From Ancylobacter pratisalsi (GTDB lineage Bacteria > Pseudomonadota > Alphaproteobacteria > Rhizobiales > Xanthobacteraceae), in the NCBI RefSeq assembly GCF_010669125.1, contig NZ_CP048630.1, positions 3,050,001 to 3,114,000 on the forward strand: a stretch of DNA of 64,000 nt. Reading direction: 5' to 3'. The notes beneath the pieces were generated by a model. The model saw only the letters and a list, made by a program, of their open reading frames with translations, did no database searches and had not been told where the DNA came from. Shown here piece by piece: positions 31,477 through 38,881 of the stretch; position 1 is the stretch's first letter, and each line of letters opens with the position of its first letter. The translations under genes were made by a program, and so were the position numbers.

Positions 31477-32053
31477 GACCGCCTCCCGTCAGGCGCATGA
31501 GCCGGTCAAGGCTCTGGTCGAGTTCACGGCGGGCCGCGCCCTGGCCGGCCGTGAATTCATTGACGATGACGTCGAAGCGCGCGCGGCCGACAGCCCGCGC
31601 CGCCGACAGCATCTCGAAGGAGTTGTGCAACGATGCGAGCCGGCGCTCGGCGAGCGCTATGACGCTGTCGAGCTGTGCCAGCTCGGCGGTGCGCTGCTCG
31701 ATCTCGGTCATCACAAAGGCCAATTCGGCCTTCTCGCCATCGCCGTCGGCGGTGCTCAGAATGGCATCCTGGATCGTGTCGACCTCGCGGGCGGCGGCGG
31801 GATCGCAGGCAATCCGCTGATCGAAGCGGCGACGTGAATGCAGGATGGTGGTGTGGTCGCGTCCACCCAGTGCCCGCCCGATCCTCGGCAGGCTGTACGT
31901 GGTAAGCCGCGAGGCCAGTCCGACGGTCACGTGGCGGGGCCACGCGACATGCTGATCGCGCCGGTGCAACAGGATCTCGCGTTCGGGCACCCGGAAGTGC
32001 ACGGCCACGGCATTGAGCACGGCGTAAACGGTAACGACGGGCGCCGCGATCAT
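31469..32053 (-). CDS. Phage protein with stand-alone DnaA domain IV
   Basis: The 194-aa protein carries at residues ~30-80 the DNA-binding domain of DnaA: 'WPRHVTVGLASRLTTYSLPR' followed by IGRALGGRDHTTILHSRRRF, which matches the DnaA signature GGRDHTT. There is no AAA+ ATPase part; the rest is a long coiled-coil-like helical region ('MTEIEQRTAELAQLDSVIAL'). It could bind DnaA boxes in host or phage DNA, tuning replication, or act as a regulator. ATG 32053 overlaps the upstream stop. Confidence 0.85.
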   Translation of the reverse strand: MIAAPVVTVYAVLNAVAVHFRVPEREILLHRRDQHVAWPRHVTVGLASRLTTYSLPRIGRALGGRDHTTILHSRRRFDQRIACDPAAAREVDTIQDAILSTADGDGEKAELAFVMTEIEQRTAELAQLDSVIALAERRLASLHNSFEMLSAARAVGRARFDVIVNEFTAGQGAARRELDQSLDRLMRLTGGGHV

Positions 32054-32406
32054 GCCGCACCTCCCGGCCCGGCGGGCTCATAGATCGGCCGTGGCGGCAG
32101 CCGGAAGGGAAGCACCGTCGCCGAGGTCGCACGCGGCACGCTCGCGGCACGCGCCGCCCCGTCAGCCGCGTCGACCATCCCGAGATCGCGGGCCACCGCC
32201 TCCAGTTGATGCAGGGTCACATGGCGGACCGCGCAGTCATGGCCGTGCGCCGCGAGTTGGTCGTCGATCAGGATGAAGATGTTGAAGAGTTCCTGCGCCG
32301 CCTCGGGCGCGAGCGTGACGCCAGTGTAGAGGTGGCGTTCCATCAGCTTGCGCAGCGGCTCCAACAGGCCGCGGATGTTCTCGACAGGCGTGTATTTGTG
32401 CAGCAT
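32050..32406 (-). CDS. Phage early protein downstream of MuB
   Basis: The 118-aa product from ATG 32406 (MLHKYTPVENIRGLLEPLRK) is mostly helical with 'APEAAQELFNIFILIDDQLA' in the middle and a Pro-rich C terminus. It starts ten bases after the MuB-like stop and overlaps the DnaA-domain gene. A longer in-frame start at 32466 would run into MuB and is unlikely. No known family. Confidence 0.68.
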   Translation of the reverse strand: MLHKYTPVENIRGLLEPLRKLMERHLYTGVTLAPEAAQELFNIFILIDDQLAAHGHDCAVRHVTLHQLEAVARDLGMVDAADGAARAASVPRATSATVLPFRLPPRPIYEPAGPGGAA

Positions 32407-32416
32407 GCCACCCTCC

Positions 32417-33385
32417 TCACGCGTCGATCTGCTGGGAAGAGAGCTGCGCCCAGGCGCGCTCGACATGAGCCTTGGTGATGTCCGCCGCCGAGGCGCCAGC
32501 CAGCATCGACGCCAGCCGGATCACTTTCGCCATGACGCGCAGAGCACCGGGCTTGCGGGCGATCGCCTTTAACAAGGCGATGCTCTGAGCGTCCGTAATG
32601 CCCCATGCCGCGAGGATCAGGCAGACGTCTTTGATCTTGGCGCCGGACTGCACCTTGCGCATGCCGACCCGCGAATGGAGTTGGGCAAAGCCTTGAGCCC
32701 GCTTGTCCGCCGAGCCCTGCAGGCGGGCGAGCATGCTCTCGTTGCCGGCCGCGACGACACCGCATTCGCCGACGTCCAGCACGGTTGTCCGCAACTGGTC
32801 GAATGCCTCGGTGCTGAGATGCTGTGCCTCGTCGACCACGACCAGACCGCCGGTTCCGCGCAGCCGGCTCGAAATGGCGCGGCTGAGGAACGCGTTACGC
32901 CGCTCCGAGACGTCGAGATCCTCGGCGAGGACCGACAAGAGGCTGCTGGGCTTCTTCATGCTGTCCTCGGCGGTGAGGACCCACACATTCGAGGCGCGCT
33001 TGGCGTAGTGCTTGATCGAGCGCGTCTTGCCGATACCCGCGCCCCCGACGATGACGGCGAAGTCCTGCGCGGCCTGGGCGAACGAAAGCGTCCCGGAAAT
33101 CTCTTCGGCCGTCGGCGTCAGTACGAAATCCGGCTCGGCCGGCAGCACCGCCGCCGTCCGAGAGCGCTCGCGGCGGGTCTCCAGCCAGCGCTGCAGGTCG
33201 CCGGCGACGCGCGCAAGGTTGCCCTGGTAAGTGCCGCCCATATACGGGGTGAGCGTGCCATAGGCGATGCCGCTCTCTTCCGCGACGTGGCGCTGGGTCA
33301 GGCCCTCGCGCTCCATCAGCGCCCGCACCTCGTCGCGCAGCGCGTCATGGGAGGGGCCGGTATCTTCCTTCGTCTTGTCGAGCAT
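32417..33385 (-). CDS. Transposition ATPase MuB-like (target capture)
   Basis: A 322-aa AAA+ protein with an N-terminal helix-turn-helix (~20-60: 'LTQRHVAEESGIAYGTLTPY') as in MuB. The ATPase shows Walker A GGAGIGKT near residues 114-121 (Lys120), Walker B 'GGLVVVDEAQHLS' and a sensor-like 'GVVAAGNESML'. MuB (312 aa) polymerises on target DNA, blocks transposition into phage DNA and activates MuA. It follows MuA by ~50 bases. Confidence 0.95.
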   Translation of the reverse strand: MLDKTKEDTGPSHDALRDEVRALMEREGLTQRHVAEESGIAYGTLTPYMGGTYQGNLARVAGDLQRWLETRRERSRTAAVLPAEPDFVLTPTAEEISGTLSFAQAAQDFAVIVGGAGIGKTRSIKHYAKRASNVWVLTAEDSMKKPSSLLSVLAEDLDVSERRNAFLSRAISSRLRGTGGLVVVDEAQHLSTEAFDQLRTTVLDVGECGVVAAGNESMLARLQGSADKRAQGFAQLHSRVGMRKVQSGAKIKDVCLILAAWGITDAQSIALLKAIARKPGALRVMAKVIRLASMLAGASAADITKAHVERAWAQLSSQQIDA

Positions 33386-33435
33386 GGTATTTCACCTCTG
33401 TGTATGTGACGGCTCTTCCGAGGGCGCCGACGGGC

Positions 33436-35403
33436 TCAATCGTCGGCGCCCTCCTCGTTTCGGACGACCGAGAACCGGGCGACCGAGCGATTGAAATCGG
33501 CGAAGAAGCTCTCTTCCGCGTCGATGGATTCGGTGGGTTTGACCGCGAGCGCGGCGCCGCCGGCGGTGCCGAAGAACGGCCGCACCACCTTGGTTTCCGG
33601 CGGCTCCGGCGCCTCGATCTGCGGCAGCAGTGCGGCGACCTGATCGAGGCTCATGCGCCGTTCGGCACGGGCCATCGCCTTGGCGGCGCGCAGGAAGTCG
33701 TTGCGGGCGCTGGCATGGGCGCGGGCGGCATCGACATCGAAGAAGCCGCTGGCCTCGACGCAGGCCGCCGCGCCGAGATAGGCGCCGTCCAGCCGGTAAA
33801 TGTGCGCGGGCTGCTGCAGTGCCTGCGGGTCGACCCGCAGCACCAGCTTCGCACCTATGTGGTTGATCAGGAATTCCGACCAGTAGCGGTTGCCGGCCAG
33901 ATGCACCGCGCCGTCCGGCTTGCGTGCGGTCACCGCCTCGGCGGGAAGCAGCCATTTGCGTTGCTGCGCCGGGCTCGCCTGCCGGATCGGCGATTCCTGA
34001 TAGGAGGCCGCGAAGGTCTCGGCGAGCGAGCGGCCGGCGGCGATCTTCGACCGGCGGCCCAGCCGGGTATTGTGCTCGACAACGCCCTCGGAAACGACCT
34101 TCAGGAAGGTCTCAAGCGGCACGGCGGCGTTGCCGTAGTTCTCCGGCTTGTTGGCGACGCTGTTACCGGTCCACGCGCCCTCGAAACGCACGTCGCGGGC
34201 GATGTCGTTGGCGAAGTCGCGCCATGCCCGCTCGATTGGTTTCGCCTGACCATGGAACGGCGTCGCCCAGTGCAGCGTGCAGCCCAGCTCGGTGACGACG
34301 CCCGCCGGCTCGTCTTCCTTGACCTTGAAGCGGTAGCGCGAGGGCGCCCCGCCCGTGATCCACTTCGAGGCGAAGTTCCGACCGTTGTCGAAAACGACAT
34401 GGTCGGGGATGCCATAGGTCTCGACGAGGTCGCCGAAGGCCATGCGCACGGCGGCCTTGTTCTCGCTCTTGTCGACCCGCCATGACAGGACCATCCCGGA
34501 ATAGATGTCCTGGAAGCCGACCAGGCAGGGGCGGCAGATATCGCCATCGGGGAAGCGGACGAAGAAGTCCCATTTGTGCCCGTCGGCGTTCACCGCTTCG
34601 AGGGCGTGCAGTGCGGTGCGGTCACGCTCCTGTGCCGGATAGAGCCTCTTGAGAGCCTCCGGCCCCTTGCGCAGGAACACCCGTGTGGTGGTGTCGAGAC
34701 CGGCTATGCGGCGTTCCAGCGTCTTGGCGCTGGGCACCGTCCATCCCTGCTCGGCGGCGACACGCCGCAGCTGGCGATAGCACAGCGCATGCGAGGGCTC
34801 GGACTGGCGCAGATAATTGGCCTTGTACCACTCCCAGGCTTCCGGCGAGCACTCGGCCTCGGCCTGGCGCCCGGCATGGCGCGGCTGCAGGTGCGGCAGC
34901 CAGTCGGCGCGCGGCACGCCGGCGGCAAGGTCGGCCCAATTGTAGAGCGTGCGCAGCGAGACCTTCATCTCGGCGGCGACATGCATCATGGCGAGTTCGC
35001 GCTGCTGGCCCGCCGCGACCAGGTCGGCGACCGCCTGCAGCCCGGCAAGCCGCTCGCGCGCCCTCTGCTGGCGCGCCTCGGGCAGGCGCTCGAACCAGTC
35101 CCACAGCGCGTCGCGCTCCAGGCCCTTCTTCTTCTCGGCGCGGGCGTCCTGCGCCACCTCGCGGCGCTGGCCGAGCATGAGCTTGCGCTTGGCGCGGTGC
35201 GGGAGCACGTCGTAACGGTATTCGTAGCCGCCGCCGCGCCCGGACCGCTTGCGCCAGATGCCATCGGGGCGATCGGCGGCCCATTCCCGCGCCGGCTCGC
35301 GCCAGCCCTCGCGGTCCGCCATCAGCTGAATGGCGCGTTCGGTGCCCGGCATGTCGGGGAGCGCCAGGGCGAGCATTTCGGCGGGTGAGAAGAACTCCTT
35401 CAA
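33436..35403 (-). CDS. DDE transposase MuA-like
   Basis: A 655-aa transposase (Mu A is 663). The N-terminal region holds enhancer- and end-binding HTH domains. The rve core provides the catalytic triad: Asp274 in VNADGHKWD, Asp339 in VVFDNGRNFASKW and Glu391 in KPIERAWRDF, nearly the same spacing as Mu D269/D336/E392. A Mu-transpos_C beta barrel follows (~510-580) and the C-terminal tail would contact MuB and ClpX. It cuts and joins the phage ends to target DNA in integration and replicative transposition. Confidence 0.97.
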   Translation of the reverse strand: MKEFFSPAEMLALALPDMPGTERAIQLMADREGWREPAREWAADRPDGIWRKRSGRGGGYEYRYDVLPHRAKRKLMLGQRREVAQDARAEKKKGLERDALWDWFERLPEARQQRARERLAGLQAVADLVAAGQQRELAMMHVAAEMKVSLRTLYNWADLAAGVPRADWLPHLQPRHAGRQAEAECSPEAWEWYKANYLRQSEPSHALCYRQLRRVAAEQGWTVPSAKTLERRIAGLDTTTRVFLRKGPEALKRLYPAQERDRTALHALEAVNADGHKWDFFVRFPDGDICRPCLVGFQDIYSGMVLSWRVDKSENKAAVRMAFGDLVETYGIPDHVVFDNGRNFASKWITGGAPSRYRFKVKEDEPAGVVTELGCTLHWATPFHGQAKPIERAWRDFANDIARDVRFEGAWTGNSVANKPENYGNAAVPLETFLKVVSEGVVEHNTRLGRRSKIAAGRSLAETFAASYQESPIRQASPAQQRKWLLPAEAVTARKPDGAVHLAGNRYWSEFLINHIGAKLVLRVDPQALQQPAHIYRLDGAYLGAAACVEASGFFDVDAARAHASARNDFLRAAKAMARAERRMSLDQVAALLPQIEAPEPPETKVVRPFFGTAGGAALAVKPTESIDAEESFFADFNRSVARFSVVRNEEGADD

Positions 35404-35861
35404 AGCACACCCCCGCGCTTGAGCTGGCGGCGGGCGGCTTCAATGTCACGGTCCATCTCGGCCCGCTTCTCAAGCCTTTCGGCCAGCTCGATCGCCGGCA
35501 GATAGCGCCGCTCTATGACGGCCCAGTCGAACAGCTCGGCGATGAATTCCAGCAGTCGCCGGTCGCCGGTCGCCTCGACCAGGGCGATGAAACGCACCAC
35601 ATTGATGATGTGCTCGCCGCGTGCCTCGGAAGCGTAGGCGTTCAGCATGTGCTCGCTGACCTGCTCGTCGAGATAGGCGCTCATGCGCTCGGCGATCTGC
35701 TCGCGCTGCCGCCCTTTCAGGGACTGCGACACCGCCTTGGAGATCGACGCCGCGAGGCTCGCCGCCCGCACCGTGCGCGGATCGAACGCCACCACCGGCT
35801 GGGAAGGTTCCCAGCCCAGCAGGTCGAATTGATCGGGGTGACGGGTGCGGCGACGCGGCAT
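35400..35861 (-). CDS. Phage early protein upstream of MuA
   Basis: A 153-aa protein beginning MPRRRTRHPDQFDLLGWEPS (basic opening with an aromatic stretch), then helices including 'AVSQSLKGRQREQIAERMSA' and 'FIALVEATGDRRLLEFIAEL'. Its stop overlaps the MuA start (ATGA), so transposase translation probably depends on it. Similar genes sit beside transposase genes in some alphaproteobacterial Mu-like phages. Function unknown, possibly DNA binding. Confidence 0.75.
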   Translation of the reverse strand: MPRRRTRHPDQFDLLGWEPSQPVVAFDPRTVRAASLAASISKAVSQSLKGRQREQIAERMSAYLDEQVSEHMLNAYASEARGEHIINVVRFIALVEATGDRRLLEFIAELFDWAVIERRYLPAIELAERLEKRAEMDRDIEAARRQLKRGGVL

Positions 35862-35868
35862 GATGGCC

Positions 35869-36009
35869 TCAGAACACTAGCGTCGCGAAACCAGCACCCA
35901 GCCAGAAGCCGAAGGTGAAGAAAGCGAGAAGGAGCGTCATGCCGAGCGCTGCGGAGGCGCGGTCGGATTCTCTCTGGTCGATTTGGGGGAGTTCCTCACG
36001 GCCGTTCAT
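35869..36009 (-). CDS. 46-aa single-pass membrane protein
   Basis: ATG 36009 to the TGA at 35869-35871. The product opens with a charged stretch (MNGREELPQIDQRESD) and ends in one hydrophobic span, MTLLLAFFTFGFWLGAGFAT. It lies between the ParB-like and the upstream-of-MuA genes in the early operon. A membrane role such as superinfection exclusion is possible; no evidence beyond topology. Confidence 0.6.
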   Translation of the reverse strand: MNGREELPQIDQRESDRASAALGMTLLLAFFTFGFWLGAGFATLVF

Positions 36010-36035
36010 CACGCGGTCTCCTCTTGGCTTTCCAG

Positions 36036-36842
36036 TTAGCTTTCCAGGAATTCAGTGAAGCGCGCGCGGGCGCTCGCCCCGGCGCGACGCCACGCCTTCA
36101 TCAGCGCGTCGAGCTGGACATCAGCGTCCGAAGCGCCGGCGGCTCGTGCGCCGGAAAGGCGCGCGGCGGCCTGCGAGACGCTACGGGGCGCGTCGTCCTC
36201 TCCGCTAAGGATCATGTCGACGACGCGCGATTGGATCTCGGGAGCGAGTCTTGCGAGAGCGTCGAGGTGCGTTCCCCGGCTAGCCAGGGCGCTGCCGACT
36301 ATTCGCACTCGTACGTTGGGATCGATCTTCTTGTAGCGCTCGACCGCCCGCACGATGGACCGTTCGGACATGCCGAACTGCTTGGCTGCGGACGCCGTGA
36401 AGCGCTCCGACCAAGTCGCCAAATTGTCAAACTTGGTGGAGCGCCGATCGCCCCCGTGCTTCGTCTCCGGGTGGAGCGCCTCGTACACCACTTTGCGCTC
36501 GGCGAAGTGCTCGGCCCATTCCAGCGGAGACAGCCCGCTGCGGACAAGATTCTCGTCGATCTCCGCAAGGCGGGCTTTCATGCCCTTGATGTCGAGGACG
36601 ACCGCGGGGACCACTTCCCACCCAAGATCGCGCACGGCCTCGAAGCGGTGCAGCCCGCCGATCAGCCTGTATCGATCGCCCCTACCCGGCGACTGGACGA
36701 GGATGGGAGAAAGCAGCCCAAGCTCACCTATTGACAGCTTCAGCTCTTCGATGCGCTCCGACGAGCGCTGCTTCAGTCGGTCGTTCGGTACGGTGACGGC
36801 CGCGACCGGGATTTCGGTCATTCGACCTTGTGTGATGGTCAT
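36036..36842 (-). CDS. ParB/RepB-like early protein with HTH
   Basis: A 268-aa ParB-family protein. The N-terminal domain has 'IEELKLSIGELGLLSPILVQ', the 'RYRLIGGLHRFEAVRDLGWE' nucleotide-binding segment (GGLHR in place of GERR) and ENLVRSGLSPLEWAEHF, the conserved ENLxRxxLxPxE motif. An HTH follows ('FTASAAKQFGMSERSIVRAV'). The C-terminal third is helical. ParB-like CTPases usually partition plasmids, so finding one next to ner in a transposable phage is uncommon; it may regulate early transcription or help maintain replicating intermediates. Confidence 0.88.
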   Translation of the reverse strand: MTITQGRMTEIPVAAVTVPNDRLKQRSSERIEELKLSIGELGLLSPILVQSPGRGDRYRLIGGLHRFEAVRDLGWEVVPAVVLDIKGMKARLAEIDENLVRSGLSPLEWAEHFAERKVVYEALHPETKHGGDRRSTKFDNLATWSERFTASAAKQFGMSERSIVRAVERYKKIDPNVRVRIVGSALASRGTHLDALARLAPEIQSRVVDMILSGEDDAPRSVSQAAARLSGARAAGASDADVQLDALMKAWRRAGASARARFTEFLES

Positions 36843-36844
36843 GT

Positions 36845-37150
36845 CTAGGCGGCCCTCGATTTTTGACGGAGACGGGCATCAGCCATCCGCCTACCGTTCG
36901 ATGGCCGGCGCAGAGGGCGGCCGGCTGTGTCGTAGCGGGAGGGCCAGATGTGTTTGGGGGCGAGGTCGAGGAACGTCGCGATGATCATCTCGACCGCAGG
37001 CCAAGGGCGCTTGAGCGCCTTGGAAAAAGCCGACAGATCGTAGCCATGCGCGACTGACAGTGAGGCCAGGGTCTCGCCACGCATCCGAACAGCCGCCTTT
37101 ACCTGCTCGGCGTGCCAGTCCTGTGCTATTTCAGATCCGATTTTCCGCAC
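36845..37150 (-). CDS. ner: Ner-like transcriptional repressor
   Basis: A 101-aa HTH protein of the Ner/Nlp family. It shares the family pattern clearly: a 'DWHAEQVKAAVRMRGETLAS' start, 'LSVAHGYDLSAFSKALKRPW' and the diagnostic PAVEMIIATFLDLAPKHIWP-SRY ending. Mu Ner (75 aa) shuts down the early and repressor promoters after induction. The start is a GTG at 37150; a repressor-type half-site lies over its ribosome-binding region. It is the first gene of the lytic operon, divergent from the S24 repressor. Confidence 0.93.
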   Translation of the reverse strand: MRKIGSEIAQDWHAEQVKAAVRMRGETLASLSVAHGYDLSAFSKALKRPWPAVEMIIATFLDLAPKHIWPSRYDTAGRPLRRPSNGRRMADARLRQKSRAA

Positions 37151-37154
37151 TGTC

Positions 37155-37398
37155 TCAGTTCCGATTCTGGACGCGCACTTCCTTCGCGTCCGGTCCGACT
37201 GACCGGTGCAGGAATGTCCAGTTCTTGAATGAGAATAGCAGATTCGGAATTTCTGGCTAGCGGAAATTCGCTTCGGAGTTCCGAAAGTGGAATTTACTAG
37301 TCAGTATTGGCCTAGAGGCTTGATCTATATGCCGAAATCAAAACTCCGAAACGACGAAAATTTGCCCGACGAGGATTTCGGAGTTGAAACGGCGAAGT
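37155..37398. promoter_or_regulatory. Early/repressor control region with repeated TTCGGA operators
   Basis: The divergent region holds a family of related motifs. The clearest is a perfect inverted repeat TTCGGA-GT-TCCGAA at 37272-37285. Relatives on either strand lie near 37157 (AGTTCCGATTC), 37242 (TTCGGAATTTC), 37343 (ACTCCGAAAC) and 37376 (TTTCGGAGTTGAAA); the last two fall inside the first repressor codons. The layout fits autoregulated repressor operators with shared use by Ner. Confidence 0.7.
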
Positions 37399-38066
37399 CC
37401 GAACTCGTAAGGCGCCTGCGGCTTGCGGTAAGGCAGTCAGGCGGCGCCACTGCCGCCGCCGCTAAGAGCGGCGTGGCATTGGGCACCCTGAATAATTACC
37501 TGCGTGGAGTGAATGAGCCGAAGGCCTCGGTGCTGGCCAAGCTCGCGGGAGCGCTCGGCTATTCGGTCGACTGGATTCTTGAGCTGTCCGATGAGCCACG
37601 CGCGCGCCGGGATCAACACCCGGCGCAACCCCAGACAACGGTGGCGGCACATGACATTGTCATGTTGGAACATTTATCGTTTTCGGCGTCAGCGGGCACC
37701 GGGGCGCTGGTGTTGAACGATCTCGGACAAACATACCCCGTCCGCGCAGATCTTCTTCAGCGCCTAAACCTTCGCCAGGATCATGCCTGTATGATCGAGG
37801 CCGTGGGTCTCAGTATGTTTCCGACGATCAGGGACCGCGAAATACTTCTTGTCGACAAATCGTCAGCCGCGCGCGATCTGATACGTGACGGAGACATCTA
37901 CCTCTTCACGGTCGATAACGAGGCTTACATCAAGCGGTTGCGCCGTGAGCCAGGCCAATGGATCATGGTGTCCGATAACCACGAGATGTTCCCGCCCCGT
38001 CCGATCCCGCAGGGCGAGCACTTCGCCGTCATCGGCCGCGTCTGCTGGGGCGCACACGAGCTTTAA
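37329..38066 (+). CDS. Phage repressor, S24/LexA-type (c repressor)
   Basis: A 245-aa repressor starting at ATG 37329 (an upstream GTG at 37287 would add 14 residues). The N-terminal HTH reads 'GGATAAAAKSGVALGTLNNY' then 'PKASVLAKLAGALGYSVDWI'. The C-terminal S24 peptidase domain has the nucleophile Ser162 in AVGLSMFPTI and Lys202 in EAYIKRL, about 40 residues apart as in LexA. A likely self-cleavage site lies in SFSASAGTGA. DNA damage (RecA) would trigger cleavage and induction, so this Mu-like prophage is probably SOS-inducible, unlike Mu itself. Confidence 0.92.
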   Translation: MPKSKLRNDENLPDEDFGVETAKSELVRRLRLAVRQSGGATAAAAKSGVALGTLNNYLRGVNEPKASVLAKLAGALGYSVDWILELSDEPRARRDQHPAQPQTTVAAHDIVMLEHLSFSASAGTGALVLNDLGQTYPVRADLLQRLNLRQDHACMIEAVGLSMFPTIRDREILLVDKSSAARDLIRDGDIYLFTVDNEAYIKRLRREPGQWIMVSDNHEMFPPRPIPQGEHFAVIGRVCWGAHEL

Positions 38067-38081
38067 ACCGTGGAGAAAGTA

Positions 38082-38522
38082 ATGCGCTGGGGAATTGCCG
38101 TTATTGCGTCTGTATGGATGACGATCCCGTCCATCGCTCAAGAGGCTGATGTTGAGTTTAACAAGTGGTCGTGTTTCCCGTTCACCCGTGAAGCGCTGTA
38201 CGACTTCGAGGTCAACAAGAGCAGGGTGCGCGTCAATAATCTGAACATTGAAGATGGCGTCGCTTTTATCACCAAAGCACCGACGATCTCGTTTAGTGCG
38301 ACTGTTGCCAACAGGACCGACGTCAACGTAGCCGTCACGGTGGAACTCGTCGGCATGTCTGGCGGGAAGCCGGTATTTGCGCTGTCCGGCGATGCCGGCT
38401 TCGGCTTCGTGGCGGCTGGAAAGAACGACGAGGTCAAGGGAACGATCGTTGCAACGCGCGACACCTTGAAGAAGGCCGGTACAATCTGTGTCCGCGTCGG
38501 CGGCTTTGGTCAGACTGAGTAG
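38082..38522 (+). CDS. Secreted accessory protein co-transcribed with the repressor
   Basis: A 146-aa protein with a signal peptide (MRWGIAVIASVWMTIPSIAQ, cleavage near SIAQ|EA). ATG 38082 has GGAG six to seven bases upstream, and the gene begins 15 bases after the repressor stop on the same strand. The mature part is beta-rich (ISFSATVANRTDVNVAVTVE, then 'GKPVFALSGDAGFGFVAAGK'). It would be made in the lysogen. No family is recognised; a periplasmic or secreted conversion function is plausible. Confidence 0.72.
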   Translation: MRWGIAVIASVWMTIPSIAQEADVEFNKWSCFPFTREALYDFEVNKSRVRVNNLNIEDGVAFITKAPTISFSATVANRTDVNVAVTVELVGMSGGKPVFALSGDAGFGFVAAGKNDEVKGTIVATRDTLKKAGTICVRVGGFGQTE

Positions 38523-38533
38523 GGGGCGGAACA

Positions 38534-38881
38534 ATGCGCAAGGCTGGTGGAATTGTCGCTTTGATCGCCGGCATCTTTGCCGTCATTGCAGCGTTCGTAA
38601 CCTTGATGATCGGAGGCACTGCGGCAGCGTTCGAAGCGGATGGCAGCGAGACCGTTGTGCTTCTAGGCTGGGGAGGTGTGCTCTTCTCTTTCCTCGTGAT
38701 CGTGCTAGCCGCAGTGACCATGGGTGCCGAGTCGCGTAAGCCGGCCGTGCTCCTGATCTTGTGCTCAGCTGCGGGCGCTCTCCTCGGTGGCACGCTGGTC
38801 GCCATATTCATGGCCCTGGCGATGCTGGGCGGGATCCTCGGCCTTTTCGGCCCGCCCCGTGCCGCTGAGACCCCCGTCTAA
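38534..38881 (+). CDS. Multi-pass membrane protein, lysogeny-region accessory
   Basis: A 115-aa hydrophobic protein with about four membrane segments: 'IVALIAGIFAVIAAFVTLMI' (5-30), 'WGGVLFSFLVIVLAAVTMGA' (45-65), and 'AVLLILCSAAGALLGGTLVA' with 'IFMALAMLGGILGLFG' (70-105). It resembles DUF4064-like small membrane proteins. It follows the secreted protein gene by 11 bases, so the two form a cassette with the repressor. Confidence 0.7.
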   Translation: MRKAGGIVALIAGIFAVIAAFVTLMIGGTAAAFEADGSETVVLLGWGGVLFSFLVIVLAAVTMGAESRKPAVLLILCSAAGALLGGTLVAIFMALAMLGGILGLFGPPRAAETPV

